Source of the DNA: Bacteroidota bacterium
GTDB lineage: Bacteria > Bacteroidota > Bacteroidia > AKYH767-A > OLB10
Length of the DNA stretch: 64,000 nucleotides
Assembly (NCBI GenBank): GCA_016714005.1
Contig: JADJOA010000009.1
Coordinates: forward strand, 148,139-212,138
Reading direction: 5' to 3'
Shown here in pieces: positions 29,758 through 38,497 of this stretch (position 1 is its first letter; each line of letters starts with the position of its first letter). Position numbers and translations under genes: made by a program. The notes under the pieces were generated by a model, which did no database searches, had not been told where the DNA came from, and saw only the letters and a list, made by a program, of their open reading frames with translations.

Positions 29758-30328
29758 TTAATCGGGAATAGGAAACTTGATGGTTTGGGTGGAATAAGGA
29801 GTATATAAAGTTAAGTTTTCTCTGATATAATTCTGCCACGTGCGTTGTGCAAATTCAACCGAGCCGCCTTGTGTTGCTTTGTCGTAAGCGGTGTGTTGCT
29901 TTTGCAAATCTTCCCAGGTGGTGTCATAAATCAACTTTATGTTTTTGGTAAAGTTGCGTTTGTTCAAGCGCAAGGACATAACCCGCTTTTTTGAATTTAC
30001 GCGCATAAATTTCTGTTAAATCAAAGTGCCCTTGCTCGTGTGTAAGTGCTAATGAATCGGCATATTTTTTACGTATCCACGATTTGTTTTTATCCATGTA
30101 AGCAATAATCGTAATACTTGCAGAATCGCCAATAATTTGCGGAATGCAATATATCCCGCAATTGGTATTTACATAATTGAGAGTGTCTGTAATGCGACCT
30201 TTATAATCCTCAAGTGATATTTTAAAGGTTTCGTTCCATTCAACCAAGTCACGCTTTTGCGATTGACCTAAAACGCTACTAAGAAAATAAATACTTGTAA
30301 AAAAAACTAAACTGATGATGCGGTACAT
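29758..30328 (-). CDS. DUF922-like exported putative metalloprotease (one frameshift)
   Basis: A signal peptide (MYRIISLVFFTSIYFLSSVLG) precedes WNETFKISLEDYKGRI. Further on, SLALTHEQGHFDLTEIYAR contains HEQGH, an HExxH zinc motif, with a following Glu that could be the third ligand. This matches DUF922 proteins, which are presumed periplasmic metalloproteases. The frame changes near 29985. The second part (NFTKNIKLIYDTTWEDLQKQ) continues to a stop at 29758. ATG at 30328 is chosen because an upstream ATG (30349) would only prefix MLKIHWT to the signal peptide. Confidence 0.75.
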
Positions 30329-30474
30329 TGTCCAATGAATTTTTAACATTTCTTTGTACGTGCATACATCTAAGTGGTTTCAAAATGTAATATTTTTATT
30401 CCGAATGCTAATGCAAGGTTAGCTGAAAACCATCTGTGGTTCTCATCACAGAGAGGCAATTGGTGCAACCCTCT

Positions 30475-31379
30475 TTAATTCCCCTCTAAAATCTTGTTGT
30501 ACTTACCTGAATTTGCCGGGTCAATTTCACTTAAAGTATTTACCACTCTAACTTTTTGGTCTGGTAAAGCGCCTGAGTAAATGTTTACTATTTCATCAGC
30601 CTTGGCATAAAATAAAGTTTGTAACAAAACAGATCCCGGTTTTTCCTGATGTACTTTCATTAATTCTTCTATGCTTTCCGTAATGGCAGAAATCCCCTCT
30701 TCCTTTTTCTTACTCATGATATCTAAACCTTTTCGGTGAAAATTATACATCATTGTATGAAATGGTTTAAAGGCTGCATTTGCCATATTTTCTGAAAGCC
30801 AGTAGCGGTTGTTGGTTCCTTCAAAAGCACGCCAGCCCGATTCGGCAGCATTTTGCATATTGTTTACAATGGTTTGAGCTTTAGCAAAGTATTGCGCGCC
30901 CGCATTCATTCCAAACGAATCGTAATCCAATCCTAATATAATGTAAGCATAATATGCAAGCACTGCTGAAAGATTTGGATTAGAACCCGTTTCGTTAAAC
31001 TCCAACGGCTGAAACTCTACATATTTAAATTCAAAGTTCTGATCGTTGTACGTAAAAATGGGTGTGTTATAAGATACACCAAAAACGGGTCTACGCGATT
31101 GCACCTGTATGCTTCCTTTAAACTGGTCGTTTGATACTCTTTCATTTACAGTAATCAGTATTGTGCAATCTATACGCTCGTTGTTGGTGAATTTATCCGA
31201 AGTCCATTTAGTGTTATTCATAAACTCATACAATGTTTGCTGCATGGTTTGAAAAACTTTCTTATCAACGTTTTGCACTTGTGGAGCAACAACAGAAATC
31301 TGGCACTGTAATTCCTGGCTGAATATATGTGCTGAGCTAAAAGAGAAATGAATATGAGAATTAATTTTTTCATTCGCAT
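30475..31379 (-). CDS. DUF4835 family protein (frameshifted in the signal peptide)
   Basis: The mature protein (ELQCQISVVAPQVQNVDKKV, then YVEFQPLEFNETG and DYDSFGMNAG) is the DUF4835 family, restricted to Bacteroidota and usually found behind coaBC. Function is unknown; an exported, envelope-associated role is inferred. In the open frame the start looks odd. From ATG 31377-31379 a normal signal peptide (MRMKKLILIFISLLAQ) reads in another frame and joins at HIFSQE near 31330, so one base is wrong there. It lies 8 bases after coaBC in the bamD operon. Confidence 0.85.
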
Positions 31380-31387
31380 TTAAATTG

Positions 31388-32592
31388 TTATTTCGATAAC
31401 TGGTTTTTAACCTGATCAACTATATCCTTTGCAACTTCTGTTTTTGTTTTAGTGTCAAATTTAATTACCCTATTATTTTTATTAATGACAGTAACCTGGT
31501 TAAAGTCCGAATTAAAAACTTTGTTTTTTTCATTCAGGGAATTAAGAACGATAAAATCGAGGTTTTTATTTTTCAGTTTCTTTTTTGCATTCTCTAATTC
31601 ATTATTTGTTTCTAAAGCAAAACCCACAAGTACTTGATTTTTCTTTTTCAACTTACCAATAGCTAACAAAATATCTTTAGTTGGTTTCAGTTCTAAAATC
31701 AGTTGTTCACCATTATCCTTTTTAATTTTATCAGATGCAGATATAATCGGAGTAAAATCTGCAACTGCAGCAGCCATTACGGCTATATCCGTTTTTCCAA
31801 AGTGTTTTTGAACGGCTTTAAACATATCATCTGCCGATGTTACACTTAATTTTGAAATGCCGCTTTCTTCAACTTCACTTACACCCGGTCCGCAAACCAG
31901 TATAACCTTAGCACCGCGTTTTGCAAACTCGGTTGCAATAGCTATTCCCATTTACCAGAAGAATGATTCCCGATAAAACGAACTGGGTCAATAGCTTCGT
32001 AAGTTGGTCCAGCAGTTACTAAAACTTTCTTGCCAGTAAAATCATTTCTTGCTGAAAAATAGTCTTCCATCTCTGCTACAATTTTAACAGGCTCTGTCAT
32101 TCTTCCTTCTCCTGTTAATCCGCTTGCAAGCTCACCAGCATCAGGTCCAATAACCTTAACATTGCTTTCTTTAAGAGAAGAAATATTTCTGCTGGTTGCA
32201 TAATGCTTGTACATATCCAAATCCATTGCAGGTGCAATTGCCACCGGACATTTTGCAGATAAATAGGTGGCAAGCAAAAGATTATCGCAAATACCACTAC
32301 TCATTTTTGCAACTGTATTTGCAGATGCAGGTGCTATTAAAAAAAAATCAGCCCACAATCCTAATTCAACGTGATTGTTCCAGACTGATTTATTTTCCGA
32401 ATAGAAAGAAGTATAAACTTTGTTTTTGCTTACGACTGAAAGTACTAATGATGAAACAAAATCTGTGGCTGATTCAGTAACAATAACTTTTACCAACGCA
32501 CCTTTTTTTACAAGTTGCCTTACAAGTTCAGGTGTTTTGTAAGCTGCAATGCTGCCGGTAACACCAAGCAATATTTTCTTTCCCTGCAGCAT
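31388..32592 (-). CDS. coaBC: Bifunctional phosphopantothenoylcysteine decarboxylase / phosphopantothenate-cysteine ligase (one frameshift)
   Basis: The enzyme makes 4'-phosphopantetheine for coenzyme A. The CoaC flavoprotein half has KKILLGVTGSIAAYKTPEL, LLIAPASANTVAKMSSGICDNLL-type residues and AIAPAMDLDMY. The CoaB half starts at GKKVLVTAGPTYEAIDPVRF, followed by IGNHSSGKMGIAIATEFA, which spans the frame change at about 31945. Joined length is about 400 residues, as normal. It lies between rpoZ (8 bases upstream) and the DUF4835 gene (8 bases downstream). As an essential gene, the break is presumably an error. Confidence 0.95.
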
Positions 32593-32600
32593 TCAATAAA

Positions 32601-32945
32601 TTATTCTTCGCTTAAGCTGTTTGCTGCTTCTTCTTTAGCAGGATTGCGATAATAGATTTTATTATCTAAAAATTCGTTTAACGCAATAAGGGTAGGCTTT
32701 GGCAAACGCTCATAAAATTTAGAAATTTCTATTTGTTCGCGGTTTTCAAAAACCTCATCTAAAGTATCTGTAGACCCACCAAACTCGCTAAGCTTGTTGT
32801 GCAATTCTTCGCGTATGTCCTGGCTAATGTGGTTGGCACGTTTTGCAATTATTGCCAAACTCTCATACAAATTATCGGTTCCTTTTTCAAATTCAACCGG
32901 GTTACGGGTAATTGTTGTAGGAGAGGCATTCTTGTGATTAATCAT
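32601..32945 (-). CDS. rpoZ: RNA polymerase omega-like subunit
   Basis: This is a 114-residue protein with an RpoZ/Rpb6-type core: NLYESLAIIAKRANHISQDI, where the AxRA-like segment contacts the beta' subunit, followed by the acidic stretch and IALNEFLDNKIYYRNP. Bacteroidota omega proteins are divergent, and the call also rests on the invariant bamD-rpoZ-coaBC order. It is intact, with 31 bases from the end of bamD to its start. Confidence 0.88.
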   Translation of the reverse strand: MINHKNASPTTITRNPVEFEKGTDNLYESLAIIAKRANHISQDIREELHNKLSEFGGSTDTLDEVFENREQIEISKFYERLPKPTLIALNEFLDNKIYYRNPAKEEAANSLSEE

Positions 32946-32976
32946 GATATATATAATGTATAAATTGTTTTTTGAG

Positions 32977-33804
32977 TTATGGATTGGGTAAATTCAAATA
33001 CTTAAGTGCGTCTATCTTTTCTTTTGAATCCTTTTCAATCCTGTCGGCTTCGCGCTTGTATTTAGAATCGGGAAACGCTTCTATCAACTTGCTGTAATTT
33101 TCAATTGTTGATTTAAATCTCTCTTCCTTTTCTATATCTATACTATTAATAGCATAAAGATAGGCAGATTTGAGGCTCAAAAATAAGCATTCTTCCTTAT
33201 AGTTGGTAGCCGGAAAGTCTTTTATAACATTATTAAAAGCAACCACGGCAGCCTTATAATCTTCCATCTTATAATAAAGGCGTGCATTATCATAAGCCTT
33301 GGTTTCCAACTTTGCTCTCAATTCATCCACCAACTTATTACACTCAGGCAGCTTAGCACTTTCAGGATAGCGATCGGCAAAAATCTGAAACTGTTTTATA
33401 GCATCCAATGTACTTTGCTGATCAAGGCTTGAGCCAGGAGAATCTAAGTAATAACAATACGCATTATTAAATGCAGCTTCCTCTGCATGTTTGCTGGCGG
33501 GAAATTGTTGCACAAAATTATTTAAGTGATAAGCAGCAGAAATGTAATCGTTAATATAAAAGTGACACATACTATAATAATAATATGTTTCTTCAGCTTT
33601 ACTTGTTCCGCGGTTTAGCGGAACCAATTCTTCAAACAATTGTAATGCGTTGTAAAATTTTTTCTTTTCGTAATATTCAACTGCAGCGTTAAATTTCAAG
33701 TTCATGTCCGAACTTTTTAATAAACGCGAAAACCTGCTGCAAGATGTTAACAACAAACAAGAAATTGTTATAAAAAAAATGTAGTGATTGTATTTTTTCA
33801 ACAT
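32977..33804 (-). CDS. bamD: Outer membrane assembly lipoprotein BamD
   Basis: The signal ends in SCLLLTSCSRF with the lipidated Cys at residue 22. It is followed by five TPR-like repeats, including AVEYYEKKKFYNALQLFEEL, YSMCHFYINDYISAAYHL, FPASKHAEEAAFNNAYCYY and FPDSKYKREADRI. BamD works with BamA in inserting beta-barrel proteins. At 275 residues it is intact. It is the first gene of the bamD-rpoZ-coaBC-DUF4835 operon. A -7 box lies only four bases before its ATG, which suggests a leaderless or near-leaderless message. Confidence 0.93.
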   Translation of the reverse strand: MLKKYNHYIFFITISCLLLTSCSRFSRLLKSSDMNLKFNAAVEYYEKKKFYNALQLFEELVPLNRGTSKAEETYYYYSMCHFYINDYISAAYHLNNFVQQFPASKHAEEAAFNNAYCYYLDSPGSSLDQQSTLDAIKQFQIFADRYPESAKLPECNKLVDELRAKLETKAYDNARLYYKMEDYKAAVVAFNNVIKDFPATNYKEECLFLSLKSAYLYAINSIDIEKEERFKSTIENYSKLIEAFPDSKYKREADRIEKDSKEKIDALKYLNLPNP

Positions 33805-33808
33805 CGCG

Positions 33809-33816
33809 CAAAGATA
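33809..33816 (-). promoter_or_regulatory. -7 promoter element abutting bamD
   Basis: On the minus strand TATCTTTG is followed by gcg-type bases and then the bamD ATG, with four bases between. Transcription from it would begin at or inside the start codon. No other in-frame start would keep the lipoprotein signal. The -33 box is not evident. Confidence 0.45.
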
Positions 33817-33829
33817 ATTTTTTTTGTAT

Positions 33830-34157
33830 GCGATGCACTTATTAACAATTTACAAATAACATTTTCAAATAATTTTCATTGATTGAATGACTCTACAACA
33901 AAAAACATTTTTTATCAACCAATAAATTTATTTCCATTTTTCACTCGTAATTTTTTTTCAAAAAACTTTTTCAAAAAAAATTCTTGTTGCTTGTTACATT
34001 TTTTTCGAAAAAATATTTTTTAATTTTTTTATAAATTCGCATCAACATTTTTCTGTTAATAATTTTCAATTTGAAAATGCTCATACAAAAAATAATGTGT
34101 GGATATTTCGGAAAAATTTTAAACAGCTAAAACAGCGCAGCGTTAGAAAAATATTTT
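33830..34157. other. Very AT-rich divergent intergenic region with phased A/T tracts
   Basis: This is a 330-base stretch between bamD and the serine-palmitoyltransferase-like gene. Bases 33945-34035 contain a series of T5-T8 and A5-A8 runs at intervals of roughly one helical turn, a pattern that predicts curved DNA. One tgtggata at about 34099 resembles part of a DnaA box but stands alone. It must carry at least the promoter of the plus-strand gene; no clear -7/-33 pair is seen. Confidence 0.5.
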
Positions 34158-35408
34158 ATGTCAGATTTGTTTGAAAAGATTAAAAAGAATCGTGGTCCGT
34201 TAGGAATGCATGCAAAAGAATCGCATGGTTATTTTACATTTCCAAAACTTGAAGGAGAAATTTCAAACAAAATGGTTTTTCGTGGAAAAGAGAAATTAGT
34301 TTGGAGCCTTAATAATTATTTAGGACTGGCTAATCATAAAAAGAAGTGAGAAAGGCAGATGCAGATGGCGCTTCTCAATATGGTTTAGGATTACCAATGG
34401 GTGCGCGCATGATGAGCGGTGAAAGCGATTTGCATATTAAATTAGAAAAAGAACTTGCTGCTTTTGAAAAGAAGGAAGACGCTATTTTACTAAACTTCGG
34501 TTACCAGGGAATGGTAAGTGCTATTGATTGCCTTGTTGACCGCCACGATGTAATAGTGTATGACAGCGAATCGCACGCTTGTATAATTGATGGCTTGCGA
34601 ATGCATATGGGAAAAAGATTTGTTTTTCCTCATAATGATATAAGTAACCTTGAGAAACAATTAGAGCGTGCTAGCAAGTTGGTTAACGAATCGGGTGGCT
34701 GCATATTAGTTATTACAGAAGGTGTTTTTGGAATGAGTGGTGATCAGGGAAAACTGAAAGAAATTGTTGATTTGAAAAAGAAATTTCAGTTCAGGTTATT
34801 TGTGGACGATGCGCATGGCTTTGGTACAATGGGGAAAACCGGTGCCGGAACTTGTGAGGAGCAGGGCGTGATGGACGGAGTTGACATTTACTTTGGAACT
34901 TTTCCAAAATCAATGGCTTTGATTGGCGGTTTTATTGCAAGCGATGCTCAGGTTGTTGAGTTTAAGCGTTACAATATGCGATCGCAGATTTTTGCAAAAT
35001 CTTTACCCATGCCTTTAGTAATAGGCGCATTTAAAAAGATTAGAACTTTTAAAAACAAAACCCGAGTTAAAAGATAATCTCTGGAAAATAGTAAAAGCGC
35101 TGCAAACCGGTTTAACAGATGCAGGTTTTTCGATTGGCAATACTCAATCTCCTGTTACACCTGTTTATTTAAACGGAACAATACCTGAAGCAACTAAACT
35201 TATTTACGATTTAAGAGAGAATTTTGACATTTTTTGTTCAATGGTGGTTTATCCTGTTGTTCCAAAAGGTGTAATTATGTTAAGACTTATTCCCACTGCA
35301 GTTCATTCTTTGGATGATGTAAAATATACAATTGAATCATTCCAAAAAATAAAAGCAAACTTAACTGCAGGAAAATATAATGTGGAGAAAATTGTTGATG
35401 TGAATTAA
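34158..35408 (+). CDS. PLP-dependent alpha-oxoamine synthase, serine-palmitoyltransferase-like (two frameshifts)
   Basis: The family start is DLFEKIKKNRGPLGMHAKES, then VWSLNNYLGLANH, GLPMGARMMSGESDLH, DAILLNFGYQGMVSA, LFVDDAHGFGTMGKTG and FGTFPKSMALIGGF, which holds the Schiff-base lysine. The long RPNMRSQIF-type segment and PVTPVYLNG near the end place it with the Bacteroidota enzyme thought to start sphingolipid synthesis. 2-amino-3-ketobutyrate ligase or AONS activity is the alternative. The frame changes near 34345 and 35045; the last frame ends at TAA 35406-35408. Joined length is about 415 residues. Confidence 0.85.
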
Positions 35409-35524
35409 TTAAAATTGAAAAACAAAAACGAAAAATGTTTTTTATTGATATCAACTGAAACAAAATTTAACAAACAAGAGTATAACTAATATAATTATTA
35501 ACCATTTATTTAAATTCAACAAAC

Positions 35525-35788
35525 ATGATGAACAGTTCAATGACTGATGCTACTTTAGAAGTGGCTACAGTGGTGGAAGCTAAAAAAGCTGCCCCAAAAA
35601 AGAAAGCTGCTAAAAAGAAAGCAGCTCCAAAAAAGAAAGCTGCTAAAAAGAAAGCAGCTCCAAAAAAGAAAGCTGCTAAGCGTTCGGTGTCTGCTAAAAA
35701 AGCTGCTCCGAAAAAGAAAGCTGCTAAGAAGAAAGCTGCTCCTAAGAAAAAGGCTGCTGCTAAAAAGAAAGCTGCTAAGAAGAAATAA
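35525..35788 (+). CDS. Histone H1-like lysine/alanine-rich DNA-binding protein
   Basis: This is an 87-residue protein with an acidic N-terminal 18 residues (TDATLEVATVVEA) and a tail of KKAAPKKKAAKKKA repeats, interrupted once by RSVSAKKA. Such proteins coat DNA and resemble the C-terminal domain of histone H1 and chlamydial Hc1; they are common in Bacteroidota. The DNA is a 30- and 15-base quasi-tandem array that can expand or contract in frame. It is followed by a clear terminator. An upstream AT-rich leader of about 110 bases holds no obvious promoter box. Confidence 0.88.
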   Translation: MMNSSMTDATLEVATVVEAKKAAPKKKAAKKKAAPKKKAAKKKAAPKKKAAKRSVSAKKAAPKKKAAKKKAAPKKKAAAKKKAAKKK

Positions 35789-35807
35789 TTTCTTACTGCT
35801 TAATGAT

Positions 35808-35839
35808 AAAAACCGTTCTTCTCAGAAGAGCGGTTTTTT
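35808..35839 (+). terminator. Rho-independent terminator after the histone-like gene
   Basis: A stem of about 11-12 bp (aaaaccgttctt with agagcggtttt, one G-U) ends in a T6 run. It sits 20 bases after the stop and also just beyond the end of the convergent acyl-CoA reductase gene, so it may act in both directions. Confidence 0.85.
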
Positions 35840-35849
35840 GTTTTAATGG

Positions 35850-36896
35850 TTATTCAAGAGATAAAAGAAATTTTATAGTATCAACTCCATCGGCATAATC
35901 ATTAATTGCAGGCTGCTGAGAATTTCCAAAGTCTACTTCTTCTCCTAACAATTTTTTTCCGGACATTATACATTGAATATGCTCCAAATTAAACGTTAGT
36001 TTTTGCTTTAAATCATCCTGATTTTTATAATACTCGTAATATAAAACCGAAACAGGCGTGGCTATTTGCTTGTCATTTTTAAGATTAAAAAGTTATTTGT
36101 AAGAAACGGAATTGCTTCTAATAAAAACAATGCGTTGTGGTAATCATAGTTGTTCATGTACTTATTGTGGTTCATCAGGTCGCTTCCAAATTCCTCAATG
36201 GTTTCAAAAAAAAGCTTTGAAAGCGTAGCCTTCTGGCACATATAATTTAGAAACGTTACGACAACCTAAACCGAAGTAAGAAAAAATATCGGTAGCCAAT
36301 TTTTTAAAATCTTCTTGACTTTCATTTCCATCTAAAACCGCCACGCTATTTCTGTTTTTGCGAATAATATGCGGATATTTACCAAAGTAATACTGAAAAT
36401 AGCGCGCGGAGTTGTTAGAACCTGTCGCGATTACCGCATCGGGAGAATTTATTTTTAAAACAACTTCAATTTGCTCCTTTAATTGCGGTTCAATTTCACA
36501 AAGTAGGTTAACTACAAAAGGAAAAAGCACATTGTCATCTGCAGAAAATTTTAAAACCGCCTTATTGCCTGAAATAACAACACATAATAAATCGTGAAAC
36601 GCAACAGCGGGAATATTACCCGCACAAATTATTCCCACATTTTTTCCTGAAGATTTCCAGCTTTCTAATTCAGGATAGCTTTTAACCCATTCTTTTATTT
36701 TGTCTTGCTTTAACATTTCTGACAAAGCCTGCAATGCGCTTAACTGGTTTTTAACAGTAAACCATTTATTATTTGTGTAAGTCCTATTTAATACACTGTT
36801 TACCTCTTCGTTTGTTTCAGGCAATTCTGTCGAAAGTTTTTTTAACCGTAACCCTAACTCAATAAATGCGTTAACCCTATGCTGTAAGTTTATCAT
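35850..36896 (-). CDS. LuxC-like acyl-CoA reductase (two frameshifts)
   Basis: The product is an aldehyde-dehydrogenase-fold reductase. It has the Rossmann region VGIICAGNIPAVAFHDLL, VISGNKAVLKFS, DAVIATGSNNSARYF and the nucleophile segment IFSYFGLGCRNVSKLYVP with Cys. The first frame stops at 36204. The continuation FETIEEFGSDLMNHNKYMNN and, after another change near 36085, DKQIATPVSVLYYEYYKN ends at 35850-35852, giving about 348 residues as in the family. ATG at 36896 (MINLQHRVNAFI) is preferred over the upstream 36932. It probably reduces acyl-CoA to aldehyde. It is divergent from the ferredoxin gene, a pairing common in Bacteroidota. Confidence 0.85.
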
Positions 36897-36914
36897 AAAC
36901 TTTATAGAAAGATT

Positions 36915-36944
36915 TCTGTTTTTTAAATTCAAATTTTATTTTTG
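36915..36944 (+). promoter_or_regulatory. Promoter of the ferredoxin gene
   Basis: TCTG (36915-36918), an 18-base spacer and TATTTTTG (36937-36944) fit the Bacteroidota TTTG/TAnnTTTG promoter with one mismatch and a slightly short spacer. The ATG follows 27 bases later. Confidence 0.5.
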
Positions 36945-36971
36945 CTCAAACAATTTTAAAACTACAAAGCT

Positions 36972-37319
36972 ATGGCAATTAAAATTACTGACGAATGTAT
37001 AAACTGCGGAGCCTGCGAGCCCGAGTGCCCCAATAATGCTATTTACGAAGGCGGTGCCGAGTGGCGCTTTTCTGATGGAACATCAGTAAGAGGCATGTTT
37101 GCCAAAATGGATGGTGCCGAAATTGATGCCAATAGCCCGCAAGAGCCAAAATCTGTTGACCATTATTATATTGTAACTGACAAATGCACCGAGTGTGTGG
37201 GTTTTCATGATGAGCCTCAATGCGCTTCTGTTTGCCCGGTTGACTGCTGTGTAGATGACGAGGATTTTAGAGAAAGTAAGGAATCATTACTGGAGAAAAA
37301 ATCTAAAATGCACGCTTAA
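36972..37319 (+). CDS. 2[4Fe-4S] ferredoxin
   Basis: This is an intact 115-residue protein. The first cluster motif is CINCGACEPECP (CxxCxxCxxxCP) and the second is CTECVGFHDEPQCASVCPVDCC (spanning about residues 73-94), in which the insertion between the second and third Cys is typical of this Bacteroidota/Alvin type. It is a low-potential electron carrier in the cytoplasm; its partner could be the divergent acyl-CoA reductase or another oxidoreductase. Confidence 0.95.
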   Translation: MAIKITDECINCGACEPECPNNAIYEGGAEWRFSDGTSVRGMFAKMDGAEIDANSPQEPKSVDHYYIVTDKCTECVGFHDEPQCASVCPVDCCVDDEDFRESKESLLEKKSKMHA

Positions 37320-37473
37320 TGCTGGTTCAGAGTTTGAGTTCCGGGTTGGGAGTTTGAAGTTAAGTTAAAACGGTTCAAATATTAACCGGATAAATAATTA
37401 TTAATTCCATTTTGCTTTGTTGCGGAATGGATTTTTGTTTCAATAAAAGTAGATTTGCTTCGTTATTCAACTC
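37320..37473. other. Short non-coding gap with low-complexity repeat
   Basis: Bases 37325-37370 are a degenerate run of gagttt/gggttggg/gagtttgaag units. Similar low-complexity DNA occurs at about 49621-49670 (gagttttgagttcggggtt). These look like the simple intergenic repeats common in Bacteroidota. No promoter pair is clear. Confidence 0.4.
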
Positions 37474-38381
37474 ATGATTTATATTTCGAGAAACTGGATT
37501 TTTTATTTGTCGGTCTTATTTATTTCTGTTTTATCTTTTGATGTAATTGCGCAGCCTGATTATAAAACTGAGCTAAAATCTCTGGGTGACAGTATTTTCA
37601 GAGGCAGCACCGATAGTGTGCGTGTTATCTGCTCAAACCGAACTTTAGAAATATTAGCTGAGTTACTTAAAATCCAACCTCATTCACAGAAAACTTCGAT
37701 AGCATTAAAACGCTTTCAACATTGCATTCACCTGATAAAACTTTGCGTTTTTATCAGTGGGCTTTGCCGCTTATGGAAACAAACTCATACAAGATTTTTG
37801 GCTTTATCCAAACTTATAACCATAAAAAAAAATCGGTGGAAGTTTATCAGTTAAAAGATATTGGAGCAGATAAGTACGAGGCAATGGACAAAAAACTCTC
37901 ACACGAAAAATGTTATAATGCAGTTTATTACAAAATAATTGAAACCAAATTCAAGAAAAATAAATACTATACATTGCTGGGATGGCGTGGAAACAACTTA
38001 CTTACTACCATAAAAGTAATTGATGTTTTATCTTTTGAAAACAGCAAACCTGTATTTGGCGCTAAAATTTTTGAGGCATCAAATTACCAGTTAACTTATG
38101 GCGACATCAATAAAAAATACCGTATCATTTTTGAGTATAATGCGCAGGCAGTAATGACCTTGCGCTACGAACAAAAAATGAAAACGATAGTTTATGATCA
38201 CCTTTCGGCATCAAAATCATCCTTAAAAGGAATGGAACAATTTATGGGACCCGATTTTACTTACGATGGTTTTAAATGGAAAAAAGGTAAGTGGATAGGT
38301 AAAACAAACCTTGAAATGAAGAACAGCACAAGTCAAACGAAAAAAGACTTTAAAATTTTTAAAGATTCTGATTTAAAATAA
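37474..38381 (+). CDS. Exported hypothetical protein (one frameshift)
   Basis: The signal peptide is FYLSVLFISVLSFDVIAQ, followed by ETELKSLGDSIFRG-like sequence. After a frame change near 37700 the protein continues from LHSPDKTLRFYQWALPLMETNSYKIFGF-type sequence to a lysine-rich C-terminus (KKDFKIFKDSDLK). The repeated Trp/Tyr-rich segments (LLGWRGNN, DGFKWKKGKW) suggest a beta-rich fold. I do not recognise a named family, though similar proteins occur in this phylum. It is followed by the second S8 peptidase after about 115 bases. Confidence 0.65.
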
Positions 38382-38497
38382 TTTAACTTTGATTTTGTAA
38401 ATCATATCTGAAAAAGACAAAGCTTTTTGGCAATAATATAGCTGGCATGACTTGGAACATAATGCTCAGTTATTCGTTTAACTTAAAAACCACAATA

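Noticed and set aside
34095..34110. Replication origin in the AT-rich region before 34.1 kb
   Set aside because: Only one partial DnaA-box-like sequence is present; there is no cluster of boxes and no dnaA, dnaN or gidA neighbour.
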